A stretch of 64,000 bases of DNA from Microbacterium sufflavum (GTDB lineage: Bacteria; Actinomycetota; Actinomycetes; Actinomycetales; Microbacteriaceae), in assembly GCF_023091155.1 (NCBI RefSeq), contig NZ_JAHWXK010000001.1, positions 992,001 to 1,056,000 of the forward strand. The letters run 5' to 3'. This document shows, piece by piece, positions 8,737 to 17,487 of this stretch (positions are counted from its first letter, which is position 1; each line of letters begins with the position of its first letter). Both the position numbers and the translations under genes were made by a program. The notes under the pieces were generated by a model. It ran no database searches. It worked only from the letters and a program-made list of their open reading frames with translations, and was not told the DNA's origin.

Positions 8737-9708
8737 ATGGAGTGGATGGCCGACCCGAGCCCCGGCGCCTGGCTGCGCGACCGCCTCGACGACGACGTGA
8801 CCGCGAGCATGCACGGCGTGGTGCCGCGCGGGTTCCCCGCCTACGCGCGCGTGTTCCATCCGGGGGTCGTGCGCTCCCTGCCCGACCGCCCGTACCCCAC
8901 CCCCGAGGAGTGGGAGCGCCTGCCGGAACCCGAGCGCCGCCGGCTCGACGCGCAGTTCTCCGGCGAGCGCGTGACCTGGGCCGACACCGCCGCGGTCTTC
9001 GGCACCACGATGCACGCACTCGCACAGTGGCAGCGGATCGTGCGCACCCCGGTCGACGGCGACTGGCGCACCCGGATCGGCCCGGACGGGCGCGAGTACA
9101 ACGCCCCTGCGGAGGGGGAGCTCGACCCCGACCTGCTGTCCGTGCTGGCGGGCCACCTCGCCGCGCACACCGCGACACCCGACGCGGGGGTCGCGGCGCT
9201 GTGGGAGGGATGGGGCGGGCTGGTCGGCTTCTTCGGACAGACGCCGTCGCGCGCGTTCCTCGGGTTCGACGACGACCCCCACCACCGGGCGATGCTGGAG
9301 CGCAGCACCCACGATCCGTTCAACAACGGCTTCCGCAAGCCCACCTGGCAGGAGGGCATCCTGTCACGCGAGATCTCGGAGGGGCCCCGGTTGCGGCTCC
9401 CCCAGCGCGACCACGTGCCGTTCACCGCCGGAGCATCGGAGTTCGCCGATCCGGACTGGGTCCTGCGGGCGCCGTGGCGCGACCTCGCCGCCGAGGAGCA
9501 CGGGTTCCCGCCGTCGGCGCAGAGTCCGAGCCTGCTGTGGCCCGACGACCGCGCCTGGGTCCTGGTCTCGGAGATCGACTTCGACTCGACGATCGTCGCG
9601 GGCTCGCCCGAGCTCGTCCGCGCGATCTGCACGGACGAGCGGCTGGAGGCGCTGGCCCTGCGCGAGGGCGCCGACCTCACGTGGGACGCCGACGAGGTGA
9701 ACCGGTGA
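8737..9708 (+). CDS. Conserved hypothetical protein
   Basis: A 323-residue soluble protein not assigned to a characterised family. It has many Trp and Pro residues and phrases such as GVVPRGFPAYARVFHPGVV, TWADTAAVFGTTMHALAQWQRI and GWGGLVGFFGQ. It has no signal peptide, membrane segment or nucleotide-binding motif. ATG 8737 is the first start after the divergent gene; GTG 8728 is also possible. Its stop overlaps the start of the next gene, a membrane protein, so the two are translationally coupled and may act together. Confidence 0.65.
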   Translation: MEWMADPSPGAWLRDRLDDDVTASMHGVVPRGFPAYARVFHPGVVRSLPDRPYPTPEEWERLPEPERRRLDAQFSGERVTWADTAAVFGTTMHALAQWQRIVRTPVDGDWRTRIGPDGREYNAPAEGELDPDLLSVLAGHLAAHTATPDAGVAALWEGWGGLVGFFGQTPSRAFLGFDDDPHHRAMLERSTHDPFNNGFRKPTWQEGILSREISEGPRLRLPQRDHVPFTAGASEFADPDWVLRAPWRDLAAEEHGFPPSAQSPSLLWPDDRAWVLVSEIDFDSTIVAGSPELVRAICTDERLEALALREGADLTWDADEVNR

Positions 9709-10814
9709 CGGCGCCCGCTCCGGCGCCGAGCTTCGACGCCCGTCCCCTCACGGAACCGGTCGACCCGGCCGCCGTTCGCGCCTTCGCCGCCGAGCTGCGG
9801 TCGCGGCGCACATCGGGCATGGCGGTGTCCTCCATCATCGCGATCGTCGCGGTGTCGATCGCCGGGCTGGTGATGCTGCCGATCCTGTTCACGGTGGTGC
9901 TGAGCCTGGCCGCATCCACCGGATCCCCCAGCGCGGCCGCGATCCCGCTCGTGCTGATCGTGCTGCTCGCGGCCGCGGTCGGCGTGCTCATCTGGATGGC
10001 CGTGCGCAACGGTCAGGCCACCCGCTACCGGCTGCACCGCTTCGCCCAGGCCAACGGCATGACGTACGAGCCGCGCGTGGACGACCCGCCGCTGCCCGGC
10101 ATGATCTTCCAGCTGGGCCGGTCGCGCCTCGCCACGGACCTGGTGCGCGGCAGCCACCCGCGGTTCGTGGAGTTCGGCAACTACCAGTACACGGTGCAGT
10201 CGGGGAAGAACTCCACGACCTACCGCTGGGGCTACGTGGCCGTGAAGCTCGACGTGCCGCTGCCCAACATCGTGCTCGACGCGACGGGCAACAACGGCTT
10301 CGGCTCCAACCTGCCGGCGTCGTTCCAGCGGGCGCAGCGGCTGTCGCTCGAGGGCGACTTCGACCGGCACTTCACCCTGTACTGCCCCGAGGGCTACGAG
10401 CAGGATGCGCTCTACCTCTTCACGCCCGACATCATGGCGCGGTTCATCGACCACGCCGCTCAGCTCGACGTGGAGATCGTCGACGACTGGCTGTTCCTGT
10501 ACACGCAGCGCAAGGCGTCGACGCTGGATCCGGCGACGTGGGCGTGGCTGTTCGGCGCGGTCGGCGCGCTGCTGACGAAGTTCGACCAGTGGGCGCGATG
10601 GCGCGACGATCGGCTGGCTGCGCAGGGGACGCCGCCCGTCACGGCGGGATCCTCCGGCGGGCACGCACTGCCGTTCGCTCCGCCGGTCGGCCTGCTGACT
10701 CCGCCGCCGGGCGTCGCGCCGCAGGGACGACGCCTCAAGCGCACCGGGACGTGGCTTCCCCTGATCGTGGTGATCGGCTTCGCGGCGTTCTGGTTGCTGA
10801 CGCGCTGGAACTGA
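9705..10814 (+). CDS. Membrane-anchored hypothetical protein
   Basis: A 369-residue protein starting at GTG 9705, overlapping the previous stop (GTGA). Two N-terminal membrane helices (about residues 40-65 and 80-105) are followed by a roughly 200-residue domain beginning ATRYRLHRFAQANGMTYEPR, then a Pro/Gly linker and a C-terminal helix (WLPLIVVIGFAAFWLLTRW). The middle domain resembles conserved actinobacterial proteins of unknown function with a FAxxNGMxY start. A terminator-like hairpin follows. Confidence 0.65.
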   Translation: MTAPAPAPSFDARPLTEPVDPAAVRAFAAELRSRRTSGMAVSSIIAIVAVSIAGLVMLPILFTVVLSLAASTGSPSAAAIPLVLIVLLAAAVGVLIWMAVRNGQATRYRLHRFAQANGMTYEPRVDDPPLPGMIFQLGRSRLATDLVRGSHPRFVEFGNYQYTVQSGKNSTTYRWGYVAVKLDVPLPNIVLDATGNNGFGSNLPASFQRAQRLSLEGDFDRHFTLYCPEGYEQDALYLFTPDIMARFIDHAAQLDVEIVDDWLFLYTQRKASTLDPATWAWLFGAVGALLTKFDQWARWRDDRLAAQGTPPVTAGSSGGHALPFAPPVGLLTPPPGVAPQGRRLKRTGTWLPLIVVIGFAAFWLLTRWN

Positions 10815-10828
10815 CCGCGTGCGAAGTG

Positions 10829-10863
10829 GGGGTGGGTGTCGTCTGGGGATCGACTCCCACCCC
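10829..10863. terminator. Terminator-like hairpin
   Basis: Thirteen-base arms (10829-10841 and 10851-10863) pair with one mismatch around a 9-base loop. It lies 14 bp after the stop of the + strand gene and between convergent genes. Nothing else was recognised in 10864-11030. Confidence 0.55.
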
Positions 10864-11030
10864 ATCCCCCCTCGGGATCGAAAGGAATTCCGACGTTCCC
10901 TCCGCATGACGGCGATGCCGTCGCGCCCGCCAGGTCAGCTGGGGACTGACACCGGGAGGCGCCTGCCCAGGATGGTATACCGGTCGACGTTGCGTCCTGT
11001 TGCGTCCATGCGCCGGAATGGACCGCTCGC

Positions 11031-12344
11031 TCAGCTCTCCGCGACGGTCTCCCGCGCCGGCCACGACCGCGTCACCCGGTCGAGCACCCCATCCAGGGTC
11101 GACCACGCATCGGCCGAGCGCATCGACGTGCCGATGCGCTCCGCCGCCACGCGGAACGACGGCTGCGCCAGCACGCGGTGCACGGCCGCGGCGATCTGGG
11201 CGGACGCCGGGGTGTTGGTGCGGAGGTTCACGCCGGCGCCCGACCAGCCCACGCGCGCCGAGACCTCCACCTTGTCCTCCGTCTGGCCGGCGACGACGAT
11301 CGGCACCCCGTGGGCGAGGGCCTGCTGCACGCCGCCGTACCCGCCGTTGGTGACCAGCACGTCGATCTTCGGCAGCAGCCGGTCGTACGGCAGGTACTCC
11401 GCCACCCGCACGTTCTCCGGCAGGTCGGCGGGAAGGCTGTTCCTCGGACGCCCGCCCGTCGTCACCACCACGAGCAGGTCGGACGGCGCGAGCCCGTGCA
11501 CCGCGGGCAGCACGAGCTGGGTGAAGTCGGAGTTCGCGATGGTGCCCTGGGTGACGTGCACGACCGGGCGGTCGCCGTCGAGGTCGTCCCACCAGTCCGG
11601 CAGCGGGGCGTCGGACGCGGTCGTGGGCAGCGGTCCGGCGAAGTGCACCGTGTCGGGCAGGTCACCGCGCGGATACTCGAACTCGGGCACCGTGAACTGC
11701 ACGTAGGCGTCGGTGCGTCCCGCCCAGTCCAGCACGAAGCCGCCGAGGTCGCGGCCGACGGTCTGCCGCGCCATGTCGTCGGCCTCACGCTGCACCCCGC
11801 CGAAGATCGCGCGCTCGGCGACGAGCCGCAGGGCCGCGTTGCGCAGGCGCCCCAGCGGCCCGCGCATCGGGGTGACGCCCAGCCCGAACGGCGCGGTGTC
11901 GACGCTGCGGGCTCCGAGGGGGAAGATCCCGAGCGCGATCACGGGCGGCCGCTCGGCCGCGGGCAGGAGCTGCAGCAGCGCACCCCCGACGAAGAGCGGC
12001 TCGGTGAGGACGGCGTCGATGCGACGGGAGGCGAGCTCGGCGCGCACGGCCGCGAGCTGGGCGGCACCGGGCCGCACGAACAGCGTGCTCATGTCGAACC
12101 GGAGTGCTGCGGGGCCGGTGAGACCCGCACGCTCGGGGAACGCGCCGTCGGCGTCGTCGAGGTCGACGTCGGCCTCGGGCGGCAGCGGAAGGAAGCGGGC
12201 GCCGCTGGCCAGCACGCGGTCGGCGTAGCGGGCGCTGGTGAGGAATCCGACCTCGTGCCCGGCGTCGACCAGGTGCCGGGCGACCTGCAGGAGGGACAGC
12301 ACGTGACCGTGAGCGGGAGTGCAGGTGAGGAGGTAGCTGGACAT
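11031..12344 (-). CDS. MGT-type (GT1 family) glycosyltransferase
   Basis: A 437-residue GT-B enzyme expected to transfer a sugar from an NDP-sugar to a small lipophilic acceptor such as a macrolide, sterol or carotenoid. The N-terminal acceptor domain starts LLTCTPAHGHVLSLLQVARHL. The C-terminal donor domain contains VVHVTQGTIANSD and, at about 329-348, the sugar-nucleotide site VLVTNGGYGGVQQALAHGVP. A divergent TetR gene starts 63 bp away, so induction by the acceptor molecule is a reasonable guess. The acceptor cannot be told from sequence. Confidence 0.85.
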   Translation of the reverse strand: MSSYLLTCTPAHGHVLSLLQVARHLVDAGHEVGFLTSARYADRVLASGARFLPLPPEADVDLDDADGAFPERAGLTGPAALRFDMSTLFVRPGAAQLAAVRAELASRRIDAVLTEPLFVGGALLQLLPAAERPPVIALGIFPLGARSVDTAPFGLGVTPMRGPLGRLRNAALRLVAERAIFGGVQREADDMARQTVGRDLGGFVLDWAGRTDAYVQFTVPEFEYPRGDLPDTVHFAGPLPTTASDAPLPDWWDDLDGDRPVVHVTQGTIANSDFTQLVLPAVHGLAPSDLLVVVTTGGRPRNSLPADLPENVRVAEYLPYDRLLPKIDVLVTNGGYGGVQQALAHGVPIVVAGQTEDKVEVSARVGWSGAGVNLRTNTPASAQIAAAVHRVLAQPSFRVAAERIGTSMRSADAWSTLDGVLDRVTRSWPARETVAES

Positions 12345-12407
12345 GGCGTGCCTTCGGTTAGGATTGACTGTACCGTGGAAGTATTCATCACCCCCTGAGG
12401 AAAGTCA

Positions 12408-13046
12408 ATGGCTGAAGCCGCCCCGCGTGCCTACACGTCCGCCCTGCGCACCCGCCAGGCCCAGGAGACGCGCGCGCGCATCGTCGCCGCGGCCGCCCGC
12501 CTCTTCGCGTCGCAGGGCTACCAGGCGACCACGATCGCGGCCATCGCCCGCGAGGCCGGGGTGTCGGCCGAGACCGTGAAGACCACCGCGGCGAAGGCCG
12601 AGCTGCTGATCGCCGCGTTCGAGGTGACGTTCTCCGGGTCGGAGGCCGCGGAGTCACTCGTGGAGACGGAGGTCGCCTCCGGACTGCTCGACCTGCCCGA
12701 CGACGCGTTCCTCGACGGCGTGCTCACCCAGATCACCACGGCCAACCAGCGCGGGCACGGCCTGTGGACCGTCCTGCTCGGGGCCGCGCTGTCCGACCCC
12801 GTCGTCGACGAAGCGCTCCGCCGCATCCTGGAGAACCGGGCGGCGGACTACCGCGGGTTCGTGGCGGAGCTGGTGCGGCGCGGCATCGCCCCCGCGGCCA
12901 CCGACACCGACGCGACCGCCGATGCCCTGTCGTTCCTGCTGTCGCCCGAGAGCTACCAGCAGCTGGTCGCGCAGTCCGGGTGGACGCCCGCCCGCTACGC
13001 CGACTGGCTGCGCACGACGGTGCTCGCCGAGGTCACACGACCCTGA
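12408..13046 (+). CDS. TetR family transcriptional regulator
   Basis: A 212-residue regulator. The N-terminal helix-turn-helix (RARIVAAAARLFASQGYQATTIAAIAREAGVS) covers about residues 23-55. The usual recognition-helix end with Tyr/Phe is replaced by AETVKTTAAKAELL. The C-terminal all-helical domain would bind an inducer. It is divergent from the glycosyltransferase across a 63-bp gap, the standard layout for local control. An inducible drug-modification unit is one possibility. Confidence 0.85.
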   Translation: MAEAAPRAYTSALRTRQAQETRARIVAAAARLFASQGYQATTIAAIAREAGVSAETVKTTAAKAELLIAAFEVTFSGSEAAESLVETEVASGLLDLPDDAFLDGVLTQITTANQRGHGLWTVLLGAALSDPVVDEALRRILENRAADYRGFVAELVRRGIAPAATDTDATADALSFLLSPESYQQLVAQSGWTPARYADWLRTTVLAEVTRP

Positions 13047-13058
13047 CGCGCCTGCCCG

Positions 13059-13805
13059 TCAGCGCGCCGACCAGCCGCCATCCATCGTGTGGCTCGCTCC
13101 GGTGATCATGCCCGCCGCGTCGCCCGCGAGCCACAGCGCGAGCGCCGCGACCTCCTCCGGTTCCACCAGCCGCTTGATCGCGGACTCGGTGAGCAGCACC
13201 GATTCCAGCACCTCGTCCTCCGCGATGCCGTGCAGTCGCGCCTGGTCCGCGATCTGCTTCTCCACCAACGGCGTGCGCACGTAGCCCGGATTCAGGCAGT
13301 TGCTCGTCACCCCGTGGGCCGCGCCCTCCAGCGCCGTGACCTTCGACAGGCCCTCCAGCCCGTGCTTGGCCGCGACATACGCCGCCTTGAACGGCGAGGC
13401 CCGCAGGCCGTGCACGCTCGACACGTTCAGCACCCGCCCGAACCCGCGCTCGTACATGCCGGGGAGGGCGGCCCGGATCAGCAGGAACGGCGCCTCCAGC
13501 ATCAGCCGCAGGAGGAACGAGAACCGCTCCGGATCGAACTCCTCGATGGGGCTGACGTGCTGCACACCCGCGTTGTTCACGAGGATGTCGGTGTCGATCC
13601 GCGCGTCGGCGAGCGCGGCGACGTCGGACAGGTCCACCTGCCACGCCTCCCCGCCCACCTCCGCCGCGAGGGCCCGCGCCGCGTCGCCGTCGATGTCGGC
13701 GACGGTCACCCGGGCCCCCGCGGCGGCGAACGCGCGCACGCACGCGGCGCCGATCCCGCTCGCTCCGCCCGTCACGAGGGCCCGGCGTCCGCGCAGATCC
13801 GTCAT
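13059..13805 (-). CDS. SDR oxidoreductase, 3-hydroxybutyrate dehydrogenase-like
   Basis: A 248-residue short-chain dehydrogenase. The NAD-binding TGGASGIG is at about 12-19, NNAG at about 77-80, the catalytic Ser at about 129-130 (NVSSVHG), and Tyr143 and Lys147 in YVAAK. The segments NVSSVHGLRASPFKAAYVAAKHGLEGLSKV and SNCLNPGYVRTPLVEKQI closely follow bacterial D-3-hydroxybutyrate dehydrogenases, which oxidise 3-hydroxybutyrate to acetoacetate. It overlaps the stop of the MHS transporter gene by 4 bp, suggesting the pair imports and oxidises a hydroxy acid. Confidence 0.82.
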   Translation of the reverse strand: MTDLRGRRALVTGGASGIGAACVRAFAAAGARVTVADIDGDAARALAAEVGGEAWQVDLSDVAALADARIDTDILVNNAGVQHVSPIEEFDPERFSFLLRLMLEAPFLLIRAALPGMYERGFGRVLNVSSVHGLRASPFKAAYVAAKHGLEGLSKVTALEGAAHGVTSNCLNPGYVRTPLVEKQIADQARLHGIAEDEVLESVLLTESAIKRLVEPEEVAALALWLAGDAAGMITGASHTMDGGWSAR

Positions 13806-15181
13806 GCGGTGGCCTTCTCCGCGTCCAGCCGTGCCGCGGTGCGCGCCGCGTCCTCGTCGTCGATCGCCTGCAGGGAGATTCCGGTGGTCTCGCGCAGCGA
13901 CAGCACGGCGATGGCCGTGACCACGCAGGCGATCACGATGTAGATCGCGATCGGCAGCCAGGAGCCGAAGTCGCGCAGCCACTGGATCGCTAGGATCGGG
14001 GCGAGCGAGCCGGCGAGGATGGCCGTCACCTGCGAGCCCAGCGAGACGCCCGAGTAGCGCATGCGCGTCGGGAACAGCTCCGCCATCACGGCCGGCTGCG
14101 GTGCGTACATGAACGCGTGGAAGCAGAGCCCGATCGTCACCGCCAGCACGATCAGCACCGGGTTGAGGGTGTCGAACAGCGGGAAGGCGAAGAACGCCCA
14201 CGTCGCGCTGAGGATCGCGCCGGTCAGGTACACGGGCTTGCGGCCCCAGCGGTCGGCGAGCCGGCCGAGCTGCGGGATGACCGCGAAGTGCACCACGTGT
14301 GCGATCAGCAGCGCCAGCAGCAGCTGGCTGGTGTCGTACTCGTGCACGGTCTTGAGGTACACGATCGTGAAGCTGACGACGATGTAGTAGACGATGTTCT
14401 CCGCGAACCGGAGGCCCATGGCCTGCACGATGCCGACCGGGTAGCGGCGCAGCACCTCGACGACGCCGTAGGAGGTGGCCTTCTCGGTCTCGACCTGGGC
14501 CTTCGCCTCCAGGAAGATCGGCGCCTCCTCCACGTGACGGCGGATGTAGTAGCCGACGAGGACGATCACGGCGGACAGCCAGAACGCGATGCGCCAGCCC
14601 CACTCGAGGAACGCGGCGGAGCTCATGACCCACGAGCTCACGAGCAGCACGAGCGTGGCGAGCAGGTTGCCCACCGGGACGGCGGCCTGCGGCCAGCTCG
14701 ACCAGAACGCGCGCGAGCGGTCGGGGCTCTGCTCCGCGACCAGCAGTACCGCGCCGCCCCACTCGCCGCCGACCGCGAAGCCCTGGATGAACCGCAGGGC
14801 CACGAGCATCGCGGGGGCCCAGTAGCCGATGCTCTGGAACCCGGGCAGGCAGCCCATCAGGAACGTCGCGGCGCCGACGATGATGATCGTGGCCTGCAGG
14901 GTGGGCTTGCGGCCGAAGCGGTCGCCGATCTGCCCGAACACGATGCCGCCGAGCGGGCGCGCGATGAAGCCGACCGCGTAGGTGACGAAGGCGGCGATGA
15001 TGCCGTCCAGCGGGGATCCGGTCGCGGGGAAGAAGTAGGTGCCGAACACCAGGCTCGCGGCGGTGGCGTAGAGGAAGAACTCGTACCACTCGACGACGGT
15101 GCCGGCCATGGAGGCCGCGACGACGCGCTTGAGCTTCGACGGGGGTGCGGCGGTCGGGGATGCAGCAGTGGGGGATGCCAT
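13802..15181 (-). CDS. MHS family MFS transporter (metabolite:H+ symporter)
   Basis: A 459-residue 12-helix permease. The N-terminus (MAGTVVEWYEFFLYATAASLVFGTYFFP) and the loop GQIGDRFGRKPTLQ are signatures of the metabolite:H+ symporter group, which carries organic acids, shikimate or compatible solutes. FIQGFAVGGEWGGAVLLVAEQSP is also typical of the group. ATG 15181 is the first codon of the homology, with AGGAGA upstream. It is coupled to the SDR gene, and a LysR regulator is divergent from it. Confidence 0.88.
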   Translation of the reverse strand: MASPTAASPTAAPPSKLKRVVAASMAGTVVEWYEFFLYATAASLVFGTYFFPATGSPLDGIIAAFVTYAVGFIARPLGGIVFGQIGDRFGRKPTLQATIIIVGAATFLMGCLPGFQSIGYWAPAMLVALRFIQGFAVGGEWGGAVLLVAEQSPDRSRAFWSSWPQAAVPVGNLLATLVLLVSSWVMSSAAFLEWGWRIAFWLSAVIVLVGYYIRRHVEEAPIFLEAKAQVETEKATSYGVVEVLRRYPVGIVQAMGLRFAENIVYYIVVSFTIVYLKTVHEYDTSQLLLALLIAHVVHFAVIPQLGRLADRWGRKPVYLTGAILSATWAFFAFPLFDTLNPVLIVLAVTIGLCFHAFMYAPQPAVMAELFPTRMRYSGVSLGSQVTAILAGSLAPILAIQWLRDFGSWLPIAIYIVIACVVTAIAVLSLRETTGISLQAIDDEDAARTAARLDAEKATA

Positions 15182-15285
15182 GTCTCTCCTTCGGGTGTCG
15201 ACGGTGACACCTCCCGACCAGTGTCGGCGGGCGCTGAGGCTGCAGCAATGCCCAGTCACGCGCAGCCCCTGTGCATAATTGCAGA

Positions 15286-16200
15286 ATGGAGGCGACGAGG
15301 CGACCCCGGGCTGACGACCTGCTCGTGCTGCTCGCGGTCGCCCGCACCGGTCGCTACACGAGCGCCGCGACGCACCTCGGCCTCGACCACACCACGGTCG
15401 CCCGGCGCATCGCCGCCCTGGAAGACGCCCTCGGCGGACGGGTCGTGGCTCAGTCCGCATCCGGATGGGAGCTCACCGACCTCGGGCGCACCGCCGCCGA
15501 GACCGGAGGACGCATCGAGGCCGCACTATCGCAGCTCGACGACGGCGGCGACGACACCCCCGACCCGGTCGCGGGCGTCGTGCGGATGTCGGCCACGGAC
15601 GGCTTCAGCGCCTACATCGCGGCGCCCGCCATCGCCGACCTGCGCCTCGAGCATCCGCGGCTGACCGTCGAGATCGTCGCCGCGACGCGGCGGGCGGCCG
15701 AGCACCGCGCCGGGCTCGACCTGGAGGTGGTGGTCGGCGCACCCCAGACCCGCAGAGCCCACGCGGTGAAGCTCGGCACCTACACGCTCGGCATGTACGC
15801 CTCGCGCGACTACCTCGCGCGCACGGGCACGCCGGCCACGCGGGAGGAGCTGGAGCGGCATCGCCTGGTGTACTTCGTCGACTCGATGCTGCAGGTGGAC
15901 GCACTCGACCTCCCGCGCCGGCTCGTGCCCGGGATGCAGGACGGCCTCACGTCGACGAACGTGTTCGTGCACGTGGAGGCGACCAGGGCGGGCGCGGGCA
16001 TCGGGCTGCTGCCGTGCTTCGCCGCCGACCGCCACGACGACCTGGTGCGACTGCTGCCGTCGGTGTTCGCCGAGAAGCTGCCGTACTACATGGTCGCCCG
16101 GCCCGAGTCGCTGCGGCTCCCCGCGGTCGCCGCCCTCGCCGACGCGCTGCGCGCCCGCACCCGCGCCTCCCGGGCGATGCTCGACGGCCTCACCGCGTGA
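15286..16200 (+). CDS. LysR family transcriptional regulator
   Basis: A 304-residue regulator with the winged helix at about residues 8-65 (DDLLVLLAVARTGRYTSAATHLGLDHTTVARRIAALEDALGG) and a periplasmic-binding-like effector domain after it. The HTH variant with DHTTVARRIAALE is common in a LysR subgroup beside organic-acid genes. It is divergent from the MHS transporter/SDR pair (104-bp gap) and probably activates it. A GTG at 15271 is an alternative start. Its end overlaps the convergent toxin gene by 11 bp. Confidence 0.85.
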   Translation: MEATRRPRADDLLVLLAVARTGRYTSAATHLGLDHTTVARRIAALEDALGGRVVAQSASGWELTDLGRTAAETGGRIEAALSQLDDGGDDTPDPVAGVVRMSATDGFSAYIAAPAIADLRLEHPRLTVEIVAATRRAAEHRAGLDLEVVVGAPQTRRAHAVKLGTYTLGMYASRDYLARTGTPATREELERHRLVYFVDSMLQVDALDLPRRLVPGMQDGLTSTNVFVHVEATRAGAGIGLLPCFAADRHDDLVRLLPSVFAEKLPYYMVARPESLRLPAVAALADALRARTRASRAMLDGLTA

Positions 16201-16693
16201 GCGTCGCGCGGGCGTCCTTCGTCAGCAGGTACAGCGTGCGGCGCTCTCCGGGAAAGCCCGTGAAGCCGAAGCGCTCGTAGAAGGGCACGACCTCGTCGCT
16301 GATCGCGTGCACCAGGACGGCGTGGATGCCGATCGTGGCCGCGGCCTCCAGCGCACGGAGGGTCGCGTGCTGCAGCAGCGAGGCCCCGAGCCCGAGCCCC
16401 GAGAACTCCTGATCGACGGCGAGCCGACCGAGGAGCACGACCGGCACGGACGACGGCATCCCTGCCGACACCGGACGGGGACCCTCGGCACGGTCGAGCG
16501 AACTCGCGGACAGACAGTAATACCCGGCCACCCGGCCCTCGCGCGTGACCGAGACCATGGTGCGCGATGCGCCGCTCTTCTCGTTGCGACGCGCGCGCCC
16601 GCGGAGCCAGATATCGAGGCTCTCCACCCCGCACCGGAAGTCGGCGAGCGCGTCGCCCACGGCGAGCGGCCGCGGCGTGAGGAACTCAGTCAA
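16190..16693 (-). CDS. TacT-like GNAT toxin of a type II toxin-antitoxin pair
   Basis: A 167-residue acetyltransferase of the kind that acetylates aminoacyl-tRNA and blocks translation. Family features are FRCGVESLDIWLRGRARRNEKSGASRT near the N-terminus, GYYCLSASS, and the acetyl-CoA site LLGRLAVDQEFSGLGLGASLL at about 88-107. The catalytic-type Tyr139 is in FYERFGF. It overlaps the upstream DUF1778 antitoxin gene by 8 bp, which is the standard TacA-TacT order. Target specificity cannot be predicted from sequence alone. Confidence 0.88.
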   Translation of the reverse strand: MTEFLTPRPLAVGDALADFRCGVESLDIWLRGRARRNEKSGASRTMVSVTREGRVAGYYCLSASSLDRAEGPRPVSAGMPSSVPVVLLGRLAVDQEFSGLGLGASLLQHATLRALEAAATIGIHAVLVHAISDEVVPFYERFGFTGFPGERRTLYLLTKDARATLTR

Positions 16694-16961
16694 CGAACAC
16701 AGATTCCCGGTCCAGGAGCGTGCGCAGCCCGTCGATGGACCGCGCCGGGCGGTCCATCACCTCGATGAATGCGTCGAAGCGCACCATGTCGACGAGCATC
16801 CTGCGGTCGCGCTGGATCACCTCTTCCGCCCGCTCCACGAGGGCCGCAGCGGAGAAGTCGGTCACCGTACGACCCTCGATGGCAGCCGCCTCCTCGATCG
16901 CCGCTTTTTGCTCCGAGGTGACGCGGAACTCCAGGCGGGCGTTCTTCAGGGGAGTACTCAT
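16686..16961 (-). CDS. DUF1778 (TacA-like) antitoxin
   Basis: A 91-residue antitoxin. The N-terminal ribbon-helix-helix (ARLEFRVTSEQKAAIEEAAAIEGRTVTDFSAAAL) should bind DNA. The C-terminal tail (RRMLVDMVRFDAFIEVMDRPAR) should wrap the toxin. ATG 16961 is chosen: a TACACT -10 hexamer ends 6 nt before it, so the mRNA would start at or very near the ATG with no leader. GTG 16964 is the alternative. An inverted repeat overlapping the promoter is the likely autoregulatory operator. Confidence 0.88.
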   Translation of the reverse strand: MSTPLKNARLEFRVTSEQKAAIEEAAAIEGRTVTDFSAAALVERAEEVIQRDRRMLVDMVRFDAFIEVMDRPARSIDGLRTLLDRESVFVD

Positions 16962-16967
16962 CACCCC

Positions 16968-16989
16968 AGTGTACGGCAGATCACCGTAC
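16968..16989 (-). promoter_or_regulatory. Promoter and candidate operator of the TacA-TacT pair
   Basis: The -10 hexamer TACACT (16973-16968 on the bottom strand) overlaps a perfect inverted repeat GTACGG-N7-CCGTAC (16971-16989). Binding there would block RNA polymerase. A CACCGTACG phrase recurs inside the antitoxin gene near 16863, possibly a second half-site. Confidence 0.5.
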
Positions 16990-16991
16990 GG

Positions 16992-17378
16992 TCAGGCGAG
17001 CCCGAGAGACAGGAGCTCGGCGGGGTCGAGCATGCGCGAGCGGATGAGGAACCGCAGACCCGTCGGGCCCTCCACGCTGAAGCCGGCGCCGCGACCGGGG
17101 ACCACGTCGATCGTGAGGTGCGTGTACTTCCAGTACTCGAACTGCGACGCCGACATGAACACCTCCACGGGCTCGGTCAGCCCCACGTCGAGCCGTCCGA
17201 GCAGCACATCGCCCGGACCGGTGAGGAACATCCCCACGGGGTAGCACATGGGCGCGGAGCCGTCGCAGCAGCCGCCCGACTGGTGGAACATGAGCGGACC
17301 GTGCTGCGCGGTCAGTTCACGCACGAGTGCGGCCGCGGGCTCCGTCACCGCGACCCGCTCGGGGGTGCTCGCCGTCAT
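16992..17378 (-). CDS. DUF779 family protein (aldehyde dehydrogenase partner)
   Basis: A 128-residue protein of the DUF779 family. Family hallmarks are FHQSGGCCDGSAPMCYPVGMF (paired cysteines that may bind metal), DVLLG, and FEYWKYTHLTIDVVPGRGAGFS. DUF779 genes very often follow acetaldehyde/aldehyde dehydrogenase genes, as here, but their biochemical role is unknown. It lies 115 bp downstream of the dehydrogenase, and that gap holds two strong hairpins. Confidence 0.85.
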   Translation of the reverse strand: MTASTPERVAVTEPAAALVRELTAQHGPLMFHQSGGCCDGSAPMCYPVGMFLTGPGDVLLGRLDVGLTEPVEVFMSASQFEYWKYTHLTIDVVPGRGAGFSVEGPTGLRFLIRSRMLDPAELLSLGLA

Positions 17379-17399
17379 GTGCTCGTCCTTCCGTGGTGC

Positions 17400-17451
17400 C
17401 CGGTCGTCGAGCGAGACCCCGCCGCTCGCGCGTCGCTCGCTCGACGACCGG
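17400..17451. terminator. Intercistronic hairpin between aldehyde dehydrogenase and DUF779 genes
   Basis: Sixteen-base perfect arms (17400-17415 and 17436-17451) surround a 20-base loop. On the bottom strand this lies downstream of the dehydrogenase stop and just upstream of DUF779. It may be a partial terminator or mRNA-processing structure lowering DUF779 expression. Confidence 0.6.
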
Positions 17452-17455
17452 AGTA

Positions 17456-17487
17456 TCCCGGGCGGACGCTGCCGCGCCCGCCCGGGA
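17456..17487. terminator. Second intercistronic hairpin after the aldehyde dehydrogenase gene
   Basis: Ten-base perfect arms TCCCGGGCGG and CCGCCCGGGA around a 12-base loop. It begins 6 bp after the dehydrogenase stop codon (bottom strand), the usual place for an intrinsic terminator. No U-run is present. Confidence 0.6.
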
